Below, one piece after another: positions 24,842 through 37,287 of a DNA stretch of 64,000 nucleotides (positions within the stretch are counted from its first letter, which is position 1; every line of letters begins with the position of its first letter). Under the pieces are notes generated by a model that saw only the letters and a program-made list of their open reading frames with translations, did no database searches and was not told the DNA's origin. The DNA comes from Fasciola hepatica (lineage: Eukaryota; Platyhelminthes; Trematoda; Plagiorchiida; Fasciolidae). The position numbers were made by a program, and so were the translations under genes. The DNA is taken from assembly GCA_948099385.1 (NCBI GenBank), contig CANUEZ040000069.1, positions 763,501 to 827,500 on the forward strand, in the 5' to 3' direction.

Positions 24842-27300
24842 GCTTTGTATTGTATTGTATTGTACTGTACTGAAGACTTCAGAAAGTTAACAAAAACCCA
24901 CATTTCAGCCAAATGGAGGAAAGTTTATCAATGACACTGAAATAAGCATAAAAATGAACACCGTAGAAATTAAACTTGTTCAGCCACCGAGGTTAGTGCG
25001 AAGTCCCTCTGCGACTTTCATCTTGTCTACGAGGACACGTACAAAGCAAAGTACTGTAGAGTTGCTATAGGCGTCTCTGCGGGATGTGATAAGTCGGGAT
25101 GAGAACGGCATGTAGATGAGTCACGGTACAGAGTATGGGTGGGGTCCTCAAGAATATTCTCCGCGAATTTTCCACAGGCTATAATGGGCAAATCACAAAT
25201 TCTTGAGATAAAAGAGCCCATGGAATTCTAAGAGACACGACTGGTAGTGGCTAGGCCACGGTGTAGTGTTGTAAAATCTTTCGTAATTAGACCAGGATAA
25301 ATTACGATAGAGCAGTACAGTAAAATTAGGATGATACATTGATGGACAAAAGAAAGAATAACAGCTTGTGTGGCACCAAACTGCCCCAGACTACGAATTT
25401 GAAAAGACAGTCTATGAAGTTTTTCAACACAATAGAGAATGTGAGAAGACCATTGCAAATTGGTGCTAATTGTGACGCTAGAGTGTTTGAGTGAGTCATC
25501 TCTGGAAATGGGGACACTGTTGATGGATGATTGTTCATTGGGATAAGAGGAACGAGAAAGGGAGAAGATACACTCAAAACATTTGGAAGTGTTGAGATGT
25601 AGTCCAGAATGGGACGGGAAATTTTGAATATTATGTGAGTTCTCGTAAAAAAAGTTAAGGTTTTGTTGGTTGGAGATAGGTTGACAGAGCACGACGTTAT
25701 CGGCGTACTTAAAAAGTTGTGCAGGTGGTGCTGTGCAGTCGTTGATATAGGTGGTGGAGAGAAAAGGGGAAAGAACGGCACCCTGAAGAACACTTAAGTT
25801 GTTGACCAAAGGACTCGGAAAACCTGTACCAACTCCAGTACGTTGAGTTCTGTTGGAAAAGTAATCTTACAATCACGAGAGTAAAGAATGGGAACAGCTG
25901 AATGACTCTCACTTTTGAAGTAAAGAACGGGGAACTGAATCGAATGTGGAGAAATAGTCGAGGAACATACATCGAACGGATTTCATGGAACGATTTAAGT
26001 TGTTTGAAATGAAATGGCAAACTGAAGCCACTGCATCCAGAGTGCATCTAGTGAGTTTTGTACGCAAACTGAAGGGGATCATTTTGGAGCAACGAGAAAA
26101 GAACGCAATCGACTTAGGATAGCGCCGACGGTCAAACTGAGTGCAGAAATAGTGTCAGTGTTGGGACGGAAGCGTTTTGACAAAATGTTGAACTTGGAGT
26201 GTTTGGGAATAGGCACTACTGTGACAGGTTTCCAGGAGGCACGAATGGCCCCAACATCAACAGTTTCATTGATGAGGGAAGTCACGATTCCGGATAGCTG
26301 ACGTGCTTCACGTTTGAGAATTGTGGATGGTACACAGTCTGGACCCATAGCAGAAGCTGATTTGAGGTTCGAATAAACTCGAAGATTTCTTCCGAGAAAA
26401 ATGGCTCTGTATCTAGGGGAACAGAAGGAAAATAAGATGGTAGGGTAACCGATGAAAGGTGGGTAAATGTGGCGTTCAGGCTTTCGGCATCTATATCATG
26501 GTTTTTTGATGGGGCCCGTTGTCCACATAGAAGCTGGGTTCCTTGCCAGAGAAGATTGCTATTGATGGTACAAAAGAACTGGTGAGCACATATCTTGTTC
26601 AGCCGTCGAATTTCATGTTTGATCAGGATGGAATTTCGTTTCACCGAAGCCTCATCGAAATAGAAGCTTAAAGTTGTAAGTGAAAAGGGTCGGGATGTAT
26701 TGTGATAATTCTTTCTAAATCAGCCTTCTCTCTAGTTAGGATACGACAGAGGTCACGTAAACCAAAAGCATAAAAGGGATGCTTAGGAGCATTATTAAAA
26801 ACACCAACAAAAAAGAACCAGTGTTCAGCTAGTAATGTAACCAGGGCGGGTATGAAATTGTCAAAGAGCAGGTCTATATCCCTTTGGGAGCAGAAAGTAG
26901 CTACACACAAGTTATTGATCACAGTGTCTTGAAAAGGCCTTACAGAAGAAAGTAAAAATAACTTCAAGCTTGCCAGACCAATCAGAATTGATGTAAGTCA
27001 TCACTTTACCGCCTGCTTTCTGCTTCCACTATTTTCCGTCTTGACGAAACCACTCAAAGTTCTCAAGGAGAACGAGTTCGTAATCAATGCATTCATTTAC
27101 CCAAGACTCTGGGAGACAGGTCACACAGGTGTTCGTGTTAATTCAAGAGTTCAGGACGTTGGTTAGGAAATACACCTCCCCAGCAGGGTCCGAATGTTGG
27201 TACTGACCAACACGGGAACTGTCATCTTTCTCGGTGTTGTGCGCCTAACAGCAGTCTGCCAATCGGCTAGCTTGCGTTTCCTAGTCCAGCTTTCATAAAA
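24842..27300 (-). mobile_element. Non-LTR retrotransposon (LINE), longer copy 2
   Basis: Minus-strand copy of the 10.4-kb element, about 2.45 kb. From its 5' side, an APE-type endonuclease remnant reads STNIRTLLGEVYFLTNVLN near 27.2 kb, then LPESWVNE and GGKVMTYINS (in shifted frames). A linker ORF spans 26668-26967. The RT has SWKPVTVVPIPKHSK at 26079-26348, VLQGAVLSP and FKYADNVVL at 25.65-25.79 kb. The 3' end carries a short (TACAA)n-like tail at 24842-24870, as many LINEs do. Frameshifts and YADN in place of YADD mark it as dead. Confidence 0.87.
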
Positions 27301-28270
27301 GAGTACTGGATAGTGAAAAAATGTATCGAGGTCTCCAAACCGTCATGGACTTTACGTTTTTGTGGATTTTTTGCTGCCTTATTTCAGTAAATTGCACAGT
27401 GAAGCCAACCGAAGCTTTTAATGGCAACTTACGACCATATCCATAATTAATTGTGTTCCACTTTCGCTGATTGCTAAGCAAGACGTTGCTATTGTCGTCC
27501 TCGTAATCTAACACCCAACTTCATTTCGTATTTCCCCTCAGGTCTCATGATTTTACTCCGCGAGATCAATAAATTCCAATCATTTCGGTAGAATGAGAGT
27601 AATAAACTATATCACTTCGGTTTGCATTGCGCCAAAACAGTAGGCCGGAAATGTAGCATTTTACAGGAACTATTATTTTCCCGTTCTCTGTGAACCTTTT
27701 TGATAAACACCCCAAATTTTACTTCTGCAGATTATGAGGCAAAACCACTTCCCCCGGAGTAGCCTTCCAATCACCGACCGAGGTATTTCAACATGAAGAT
27801 GCAGAACCATCAATTAATTTCGTTTGAACCAAACAAATAACACGTGTGCAATCCATTGTTTTATCACTCAAATGGAATGATATAATGTGGCTTTTAAAAC
27901 CCCTCTAAAGGAAAATTGCAAAACATTTAGGCTTGTACTCCTAGGTGCATATTTCATCAGGACGAATGCAGGTTGTCCGAATTCCTAATTATTCAATTTC
28001 GTCTACTTCAAAATGCTGCTCATTCGCTCCTTTCCAACATCGAAGTTATCAACCCCCTTCATGGCTCCACCGGAACTATAATAAGCTACGGCTAAGCCAA
28101 AACTATTTGTTCTACTATATAAACCGAAGGGGAATTTATTCAACTTTTCTGACATTCTTCCAAACACTGCGAGATATTTTTAAAAAAGTGATCTTCCGCC
28201 CAACCCGTGCAGCTGTTCCGAATATATACTAAACCGGTCCTACTCGACTTCTCGGATGAAAAGTAAGCTG
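27301..28270. other. Intergenic, no gene recognised
   Basis: Lies between the LINE 5' end and the left TIR of the 3.8-kb DNA transposon. Short frames only. Confidence 0.4.
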
Positions 28271-28956
28271 CGCGCACCATTCAGTTACACGAAGTTGAAT
28301 CTCCTAAATTCCTCGGACTGACTTTAGGCACTAATATTATCATGTTGTCAGTTGTGTGCACGAATTGTGCTGACTTATATTTCAAATTCAATAGCTCAAG
28401 CAATTCCTCATGACAATTGTCAACACACCATCTCTCGTGACACCGATAGTACTGTAACTATGTACACACGAAATCGTCATTTGTTATTACCATGATTGCC
28501 AATTTCCTTCTTCTTTCTTTTATTATCCTAATTTAAGTGCCTATAAAGTGTCCTATATATTGTCAGTTGTGAAGCACCGAAAACAGTCTGGTTCTCTACC
28601 AAGTGTTCTGATGCCTCAATTGGGTATTTCTAATTAATTCTGCGGCAAATCAACATTCACTTTTTCCTTTGTTTCTCGACGAATTTTATAAAATTCACTC
28701 AATTTCCTCCTCGTAATATCTTGAATGTTATCAATGCAGAATTCGAGGTATTAATGTAGTCAGTCGTATACCTCAAAAACCGTATTTCATAACTGAGCAT
28801 GAAGATATGTGATTTGCACGGTATTATCTGTGAAAACTTGGTGGCTTCATCTGGAGCTGCAGATGATCCACTTGAGTTGACAACGTCTTAACTTCAAGTT
28901 AAACGGATATAGTTGCGTCAGGCTTGGCATGGTGCTGTGTTCTAATTCCTCTACCC
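28271..28956 (+). repeat. Left 686-bp terminal inverted repeat
   Basis: Pairs with 31391-32076. The inner end is CTAATTCCTCTACCC. A few substitutions only, for example TTTAGGCAC against TTCAGGCAC near the outer end. Confidence 0.92.
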
Positions 28957-29499
28957 AAAGACGGACGGTAAGCGGTTCCTAAACCACCAACCCATTAGAT
29001 TATAGTATATAAACCAGGATGCCTCCAATATTAGAGAGTCTTACCCCACTTTTCGCACCGGTCTTCTCTTCACCGTGCTCCGTTCACCAGACAACCCTGC
29101 TCGCGTGAGTTATGCAGTGAGACCAATCGATACTGAACCACCAACCATTTTTGGTTGATTAGATAAACTGTCATATTGCTTTACGGAACTACCACATGGA
29201 GTTAAGAAGCTGTCAGTTGACAGCCGAACGCGATGGTTTTTTCCCGGGATTGTATAGTGAGACTCATTTTTCGGTCCCATTACTCCCAAGACGATGGTTC
29301 ACTGTTGTTTCCGCCTGTATTCAAATACTCCTGAAATCAGTTACAACACTATGCTTCAGAAGTTTGGACAATCGATGGATTAATTTATCGTCCATGCGTC
29401 CCACCGGCAACAATAAATAGATCAATCCGAACCAACAATTCGTTGATGCACCAACAGATAACTTGTGAAATAAACAAGTTAATCCATGAACAATTAATC

Positions 29500-30020
29500 A
29501 AAATTGGTGGGGCACGGAAAGATGCCGTTTGAATCTGAAGACCTTTGTGGCCAAGCTATTGGTCCTCTCAGTCTGGTCCACCGAAACGAGAGGTTCTCAT
29601 CAAGCCAACTCGTCAAGACATTCGTGCCATGCTTTGGTACTCCATCTTGCCGGAACAATAACTCTGACCAAATTGGAAGCGGTATGCCGTCCAGGTAAGG
29701 AACCCACGTCCCTGCATCAATTGCAAATAGTGAGTAGAATTCACCTTGTCAGGGAGGAACACTGGGCCAATTATTCGGGACTGATGGGGTGCACATCGAA
29801 TGTTTACCTTCTTGTCACCTACTAGATGCCTTCATAGTGGACAAAAATATTCTTCTTATGCCAACTGGTCCCATGTTGAAAGCCCCTCACATTATGCAAG
29901 TAGAATGTAGATTCACCGAATATTCGCGACAGAAGTGCGAGAAATTCCCAATTCTTTGGCGGCCTCCTTGAGAACACAGCTGGCTCTGAAACTTCCGTAG
30001 CAGACCAAAACATCGTAACA
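29500..30020 (-). pseudogene. Mariner-superfamily transposase remnant
   Basis: In shifting minus-strand frames, from about 30.0 kb down: an HTH-like VLKEAAKELGISRTSVANI; then IIGPVFLPDKVN and YLQLMQ; then LLFRQDGVPKHGT with the second catalytic Asp; then SWLDENLSFRW, RGPIAWPQRSSDSNG. The last blocks match the conserved QDGAPxH..., RGPIEWPxRSPDLTP region of mariner transposases. The third catalytic Asp position falls in RSSDS. Multiple stops and shifts make it non-functional. Confidence 0.75.
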
Positions 30021-31390
30021 GAAAAATCTTATCGTACGTCAATCGTTTCTATTCCTGCAGTGCGCTCCATAAGTAAAGCTCCAAAGCTGCACACCCCACG
30101 TCGCAAACATGTCACGTGAGAGGCATAGGAACGTGGGCGACAGAAACAAATCACTGACATCGCCGTCAGCTCCGTCCGATATCGAAATGCAATCCAACTG
30201 TTTTTGAAACCTTGGCGGTCAAAAAGACCACGGAGCAGACAGGCCTTCGTTAAAAGCTGGGTGACTGATTGAGCGTATTTGTGTGCGTGCACACTTGTGC
30301 ATAATCTAGAAACAGCAGCGAAATTGTTTGAATGGTTTTCATAGGCTGAGGCCTTCTATTCTGATCGTAACACAAACGTGCATGGCTTGAGTGTGATTTG
30401 GCAATGCTGCTTTCATCAACGGAATTACAGACAGCTCAAACTGGGTTTACAGATCACTGCGTAGCTGACGCGTACATCAGTTACGATTTGTAACCAGCCC
30501 CACTGATCTTAGCTTTTGCCCACGTGCTCAGGTACAGAGATGCGCTTACTCAGTCACCCAGCTTTCACTCAAGGCCTGTCTGCTGTACGGTTTTTTGAAC
30601 GTCAGATATGGACAACGGGTTTTTCGATCATTCCCATTAGCAAACCACTCCACATGTCTACTAAAGCTACTCACTCTCACTGCGGTCACGTTAGCCGGAT
30701 TCATCCGGCTAGCTCTAGAATATCACACCAGTCAGTGTGTTGTAGTCAGCGTATGCGTGCTCACATACACTCACGCACATATAAGTTACAGTTTTGCTTT
30801 CCCCTTAAATTCGGTGGAGCGGATTAAAACCTACGATTCACACCTAATAATGGGCCTTGGGCTATCACGGGGCTTGTGTTATCACGTTACACTGTGGTCA
30901 GCCATTTTCCACCACTATGAGTCACTAGGATCAGATTCGTGTCAATTTGTCGTGACGCCAGTTTATTAAAATGGCCAAGCCCAGTGGAATTTCATTGGTT
31001 TGTTGAAGCATCATATGCCCCATTAGGCAAACCTCGGTGATCGCATCGCAATCTGGACAAACACCTCAACAGCAGTGACGCGTATGCATGCATTTTGCTG
31101 CGCGCTGACAACACAGGGACTGGTGCGATGGCCTAGGATTAGCCGGCTGAGCCTGGCTAACTTGTGACCACGGCGCGCGAGAGTAGCCTTGGAGGATGTG
31201 TCGAGTCACGTACTGTCGATTGCACCGACTGCATCCATTGCATCGCAGATGCCAGGGTGGTTGTCGGGTGAACCAGAGAAGACAGGAATGGTGCTAAATA
31301 CTGGGTAAGACTCGCTAATATTGATGTCTTGGTCAATCTCACATTGCTGGATGGAGGTGACGATTTTAGAACGGCTTATTGTTGTTCTTA

Positions 31391-32076
31391 GGGTAGAGGA
31401 ATTAGAACACAGCACCATGCCAAGCCTGACGCAACTATATCCGTTTAACTTGAAGTTAAGACGTTGTCAACTCAAGTGGATCATCTGCAGCTCCAGATGA
31501 AGCCACCAAGTTTTCACAGATAATACCGTGCAAATCACATATCTTCATGCTCAGTTATGAAATACGGTTTTTGAGGTATACGACTGACTACATTAATACC
31601 TCGAATTCTGCATTGATAACATTCAAGATATTACGAGGAGGAAGTTGAGTGAATTTTACAAAATTCGTCGAGAAACAAAGGAAAAAGTGAATGTTGATTT
31701 GCCGCAGAATTAATTAGAAATACCCAATTGAGGCATCAGAACACTTGGTAGAGAACCAGACTGTTTTCGGTGCTTCACAACTGACAATATATAGGACACT
31801 TTATAGGCACTTAAATTAGGATAATAAAAGAAAGAAGAAGGAAATTGGCAATCATGGTAATAACAAATGACGATTTCGTGTGTACATAGTTACAGTACTA
31901 TCGGTGTCACGAGAGATGGTGTGTTGACAATAGTCATGAGGAATTGCTTGAGCTATTGAATTTGAAATATAAGTCAGCACAATTCGTGCACACAACTGAC
32001 AACATGATAATATTAGTGCCTGAAGTCAGTCCGAGGAATTTAGGAGATTCAACTTCGTGTAACTGAATGGTGCGCG
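31391..32076 (-). repeat. Right 686-bp terminal inverted repeat
   Basis: Reverse complement of 28271-28956. Identity stops abruptly at both ends. Confidence 0.92.
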
Positions 32077-33618
32077 AAGTATATTCATCATTCTCGAATA
32101 ATGAATGAGATGGTGTGTAGATGCACTCACAACACTACGACGGGCTAAGTGAAGACCTTTTTGTTCCCATTAGCTCACACTGTTTTGGAGAGTAACAGAT
32201 GGGTTTTTTATTCTTTTTTGGTTGAGACAGTATGGTTAATACTTGTAACTTTAGCATTCTACGTTTCAGTTCTCGAGATGCTCTAATACAGGTTGCCCAT
32301 GTAAGTGTGGGGAAAGTGCTACAGCACAGCAGCTTCAGGAGAGCGGAATTTACTATTCAGGAATCATGACGACTTACCGGCATATCTAGTATTTGGAAAA
32401 GTTCATGAAAATTTATTCGTATGTCATGCTGATAAACTTGGTGAGCAACCGAAGGAATTGGGTGTGTGTAGTACCTGTGGTCTTGAAATGAAAGACAAGG
32501 TTGAGGACTAGTTGTTCAGTGCGCACCTGACAGATTTTACAGAGTTATCTAGCAACTTATGGTTACAATGAAATGGATAGCATGTATCACACCATTCTAT
32601 TTGTGTGGTGTTGCTGTGACGTGCAGGTGGGTTATTTTTCACTCGAAAAAACATCGATGCTCGGACACTCCTGTGTTAAAATACCTGCGTCGGCTTTTGT
32701 GAATTGCACCCCCACCCTCCCCGCAGAAGTGGTTCAACGTCAAAAACAGCAGAAGTAATTATCAGGTTGGTTGGAAAGAATCATTATATAGAACGAGAAA
32801 AGATCTGTTCCTTTAAAATACTTCGAGTCTTGATCACGTTTTTGGGGTAGTGCCGTACGAAATGATGTATTATATTACTCTCATTCTAGATCTTTCATCC
32901 TCGCGAAACCATCTAAATGATTGGAACACATACATCTCATGGAGTAGAATCATGGAACCAAGTGAAACTAGAGGTTAGAAAGTGAGGATGATGGCAGCCT
33001 TGTCTGGTTTAGCAATCAGGGAAAGTGGAACACATTTTTCAATGAGGCGATAATTTTCGTTTGCCGCGTCAGTTCTCTCTTATGTTCAATTCAGTGATTT
33101 ACCGTGGCGAACTAATTCAAAGAAGCTTGGGTCTCAAGACGGTGAGGAAGTCTCGGAACGTTTGTTTATCTTTCTGAAATACGTTAGTGGCAGAAAAAGG
33201 TAGTGCGGAATGATATGATTGACTAACCGATAAAGAGTACATTGCATTAAGTTCCCCCATTAATCCACGGTGGTTACATGATTTTTCCAACTGTTATTTG
33301 TTTCCGTAGCAAACACTGAAATGCGACCGATATAGACAGCCACCAGAAATGGTATCCACACAGCACAAAGACCACCGGAAGTAGGAGTAAGCGATCCAGG
33401 TCACTTAATTATTCTGAGTGCAATTAAGTACTGTGAATAAGCCGTGCTAGTAATGCGAATTAGCGATGACTTGCGTCCTGGCAGTGACTGTTCCACGCCT
33501 CCAGCTGATATAAATTCGAGCTGGACGTTGTCAAGACGGATGGTTGAGGAGCTGCATATAAGTGAAGATGCCCGATATTGTTTAGCAACCGTTTGATCAT
33601 CACTTATCAAAAGCTAAC
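32077..33618. other. Intergenic, no gene recognised
   Basis: An ORF at 32305-32511 has a CSTCGLEMKD segment but no recognisable domain. The last 200 bp resembles sequence upstream of the 58.1-kb family gene (common TTTGATCATCA and GCTAACATG). Confidence 0.4.
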
Positions 33619-34333
33619 ATGATGAAGGAAAATATAGTTCCTATCACATTCACATTATCATCCACCCTAGTTTGTGACACAACACAACTGACTGCGGGTG
33701 AAAGTGAACTACACTTCGATGCATGCCCTCAACCTGGACCCATTCCTACGAATTTCCAATGTAATCGGACAATCCTGGACGAAATATTCAAGTACATCTC
33801 AAAGTACTCGAGGTCAGTTTAACGCGTGCTACAACACGCAGAGATGATCAAACGTGTAGAATCAATCAGAAGTGCATTTATTCTCTACACAACAAAGTCT
33901 ATCCAAATCACTTATCCATCACCACATTCACTAATTCATTCAGTCATCACAAAAATTATATCCACTCAGTTATTCATCCAGCATATGAACCGTAAATTTA
34001 CTCAGTTTACGAGATGGGAATCCAATCTTGAATCTGAATGTCACGGAAACGTGTATATCAAGTGATATTTTCTCTCGAAAGCGATAAATGTCCTTAATTC
34101 ATACCATTGTTATCATCAACTACTGCATTATATGTATCATTTTTTGCAGACATCCACTGTAAATCAGTGTGTTCAATTGATCGGTGTGTTCGATTCATCT
34201 CGGATCACTGAAGTGATTTGTGCACAATCTGGTCAGAAGTTGTATCAATCAACGGGATCATCTGTGTCGGTCACGTATCCAGGCAAACAAATGAACACTC
34301 AAGTCAATTCATTCCAAGTATACTACATGTTGA
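33619..34333 (+). pseudogene. CUB-like family copy broken by a 10-bp deletion
   Basis: Exon A 33671-33812 follows a CCACCCTAG acceptor (an upstream ATG at 33619 is also conserved in the 50.3- and 58.1-kb copies). It encodes VCDTTQLTAGES, the NFQC cysteine and NRTI. Then 10 bp present in the 50.4-kb copy (GTGGCTCATC) are missing between short ATC repeats, which shifts the frame. Exon B 34150-34333 is a clean 184-nt open exon with NQCVQLIGVFDSSR, VICAQSGQKL and FQVYYMLS. A terminal exon may start at 34422. A 238-bp mobile element sits shortly after. Confidence 0.72.
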
Positions 34334-34515
34334 GTGAGTTGTTTCTGTTCGATAATGTGTTTGATGAGAAAGAAATAAACTGCATTGTGTAAGACAATTC
34401 GGATGTGTTGAATTATTTCAGAATTTATATCATTTTGTGGGGAACAAAACTCGTGTGTCAGAACCGAGATCGGTTCGGAGTGCGTCGAAAAAACGAGGCG
34501 GCATGTGAAATGTTA

Positions 34516-34753
34516 TGGTAGAATTTTATTGTTTAATAAAACAGCGTAGTCTAAATCGTTGGTAGGTTGTCGACGTTTCGGTCACCACCGGTAACCTTAT
34601 TCAAGACTGGTGTTACAACCGAATGAAACTGGAATGATAGCTAAGAGCAACTGGGTGTTGGTCATGGTATGTTCATGTGTTGGTCTGAGTGTTTGTGATG
34701 TTGTTTTATGGTAAGGGTGGTGGTTGACTCAATAAATAAATGAAATTCTACCA
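34516..34753. mobile_element. 238-bp element with short terminal inverted repeats
   Basis: Ends TGGTAGAATTTTAT and its near inverse ATGAAATTCTACCA. It interrupts sequence that is otherwise collinear with the region after the 58.1-kb gene, so it is an insertion. On its minus strand it carries a 7-bp stem (GGTTACC / GGTGACC, with one G-U pair) followed by GAAACGTCGAC, similar to the conserved core region in Penelope-like terminal repeats. It could be a solo Penelope-like end or a MITE. Confidence 0.55.
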
Positions 34754-34939
34754 GAAAAACATTCGACTTGGTATAAATGGGAAATATTGCCGAAATCCGT
34801 TCACACTCGTTAGTATCAAACTATACGTTGTGCAGTGATATTCTACTTTCTTCACTTCAGAGTACGTTTCGTGTAATCGTTCATTGCATATAACGTAGTC
34901 CTGTCTATAATTAGGCACAAAATCACTAACCGCGATATG

Positions 34940-35160
34940 AGTCTGGAAATGCGTGAGCTTATAAACGCGCAAATACAAACGGTTTGGTTTCTAACACGAT
35001 TGAATGCGCCCGAACCACCAGAGGGTGCTATCAATCATTATCCTTAGTTAGTCTATGGAGTGCGTTGTAGGGAAAATGATCCTTATTTTTTGTCACATTG
35101 TCTGTGGAGCAAGTTGAAGGTGAAGGGACAAAGATACTTTGTGGACATTTTGACGGTTTC
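34940..35160 (-). repeat. Inverted copy of the 40.1-kb LTR-like sequence
   Basis: Reverse complement of about 40097-40318. The same family is seen in + orientation from 51647. It ends sharply at GACGGTTTC, exactly where the 40.1- and 51.6-kb copies begin. Confidence 0.8.
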
Positions 35161-35262
35161 ATTATGGGGCCAGATTACACATTTTCCCATCGAGCTTCAG
35201 CGAAAATCGGCAGTTCTCTAACCACAACCTACCATTCTTTAATCACAACACGCTCTCTTTGG

Positions 35263-35545
35263 CCCTGAAGCACAATCTTTATCCATGCCACTACAAGCCA
35301 GTCAGATCAAAAATATTGGAATATTATGACAGCAGGAATTGTTGGAAAATTTATTTTCTTCAAAGACCGGTGTTGCAGAGCCGGATGAACAAATGAGAAA
35401 GTGGGACGATCGTATGCTGCCCAATTGACCGTGGTATTTGCATCGAATGCTAAACCACAAGTTTATTGGTGAAGGTTTATCAATGTCCCCATATCGTCGA
35501 ACCATCTTGCACATCCAATGATAGTGGTAGCGTGAAATGTTGCAA
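35263..35545 (+). repeat. Dispersed repeat, also at 50997-51278
   Basis: Starts CCCTGAAGCACAATCTT and matches 50997-51278 closely over about 280 bp. It lies about 0.93 kb after exon B of the 33.6-kb copy, but abuts the truncated exon B of the 50.9-kb copy, which dates a deletion there. Confidence 0.85.
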
Positions 35546-36784
35546 CATACATAAACTGATGTCCATGCTGGGAGTGTATTTACAGCAATTGTGTGTTTTG
35601 TCACTGGACAGTAAAAATATCCATTTGTCTGAACATATAAGGAACCAATCGTTTATTTTCCACTATATCGAGTCTTTTTCTTGGCCAGTGACTTTAAATG
35701 CGTAATAAAGTATGGTTCGATACATTACGGATTTTAATTTACAGGACAGCGAGCTTGCGAAACTTTAACTTTGCATGGGGTGACTCGTTGTCAATTGGTT
35801 GATATTTCTTTCGAAGTCATTCGGGTGAGGTAACCACGTCGCACCTATTAGCGGTGATATTACTCATACTTTACGTGGCACCGTACGCATCCTCTCTTGA
35901 CAACATGGAAAGCGGTAAACATGGGTGCAAAAAACGATTGCATCGTTTCACAAGCTTGGGAAATGGACGGAGCAAAATCGAATAAGCACGAAGAGATGAT
36001 TTGAACGACGCTGCCGACCACCTTGGCATTAGGATAAAACATGGGGTGTTATTGCAGCTACGGATTGTGAAACAGCATTCATATCTGGATCCTACAAATC
36101 GAAGCTGTGAACATTTTGTCAGGTATTTGTATGATTTGGTGGACGAAAAACCAAAAAGCACATTGAGGCTGTTGAATAAGACGTAAAAAAATAACTTAAA
36201 CAAAATAGTCAACAAGTCATCCACTGGTCCATTGCTGGATGGACATCAATATTCGGTTAAGAAGCTGACTATTCATCCAGGGGAGCGAAAATCAGACACA
36301 GTCAAATCCAGTTGAGCTGAATGTGCCTATTGGCTGCAACGTTCAGGTACTGCAGTTTCGAGGCTTTATGTCGATGCAATCAACTACAATATGTAGCGCT
36401 ATCGTTGCTATGAATGCTCAGTAGTAGGTAGTAAACCATCCAAAGTCTACCGTCAAGTAAAGAACCTAACTACAACATACTGGTGTGTTCACTTGTCGCC
36501 GGCATCTTGAAGTACAAATGACATCGAAAGATTACACGGCATATTTTTTAATGAGTCTCTGTCATGCTGCTCTGCTTCTATTGCTACTGAGCAAAAGGGT
36601 GTTCCAGTAGTATATATTTTTAAAAGTGCGCCCGTTCAGCGGAGGCCGCTATTGTTAGCCCTTTCGTTATTCCACTACGAATTTCTTTCCACCTTAATGC
36701 TTGATGCCTTTCTAGATTATTGCGCTTGGGTTGGTTGACTTCGGATCCCGACCACTAGTAGACACACGGTCAATAGACTTTGAT
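35546..36784. other. No gene recognised
   Basis: Overlapping frames on both strands at 35871-36224 look shadow-like and match no family I know. The segment 35161-36784 separates two blocks that are adjacent in the inverted copy at 39.8-40.3 kb, so it is probably inserted sequence. Confidence 0.4.
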
Positions 36785-37082
36785 AGTCGGAATACGGTAC
36801 TGTAATTGGTAAGTGGTAATAAATGAACAGAAAAAAGTACGACCAAATGCCTCCAAGTTTCTGAGTAACGTACGGGTCAACACAGTCTGCATAGAACAGT
36901 TTGTTATTTGATAGTGCGAAGGGAGAACAGACAAGTATACAACAAGATGCTCGAAGCTGATTGGTTGGCATAATCACCGTCCTAGGTCTGCCGATCTGTG
37001 TCTGTGTGCGCGTGTGTGCATCTGACGGATTCCAGGTCGTCTTGGTGTGGGTTTATGCATGTGTGTTTCACCGCATGACTGC
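36785..37082 (+). repeat. Left arm of a 298-bp inverted repeat
   Basis: Reverse complement of 39799-40096, nearly identical. It brackets the Penelope-like element and a BEL/Pao fragment. Confidence 0.9.
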
Positions 37083-37287
37083 GTGCCCAGAGAACAACTT
37101 GTAATCACATGAGCATGTATGCGTGTATGTACTGTGTGTGCGTGCGTGTGTGTGTGTAAGTCAACGTCCGGGAGTAACCGTCGTTGGAGTGAACCAGGGG
37201 AAGTTTGTATGTGTGTGCTTGCGTGCGTCAATGATCGTGGAGCAGAAATCGACGCTCATGCGTGTGCACGTGACAGTGTGTGAGAAC

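Larger units (their letters stand above)
28271..32076 (-). mobile_element. 3.8-kb DNA transposon with 686-bp terminal inverted repeats
   Basis: Two 686-bp arms (28271-28956 and 31391-32076) are near-perfect reverse complements, begin CGCGCACCATTCAG and have sharp ends. The 2.43-kb interior contains a degenerate mariner-type transposase on the minus strand. Long TIRs around a transposase define a cut-and-paste element. Arms this long are unusual for mariner, so the arms may be an expanded or foldback form. No clear target-site duplication was found. A further imperfect inverted pair lies inside (about 30190-30300 versus 30520-30630). Confidence 0.78.

Noticed and set aside
24893..24990. Apparent next exon (CCAAATGGAGG...) after exon B of the 24.2-kb family copy
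   Set aside because: It matches the reverse complement of the LINE 3' region near 11.99-12.06 kb, so it is transposon sequence, not a gene exon.
35871..36224. 117-codon minus-strand ORF
   Set aside because: Lies in probable inserted sequence, overlaps an equally plausible plus-strand frame, and has no known motif.
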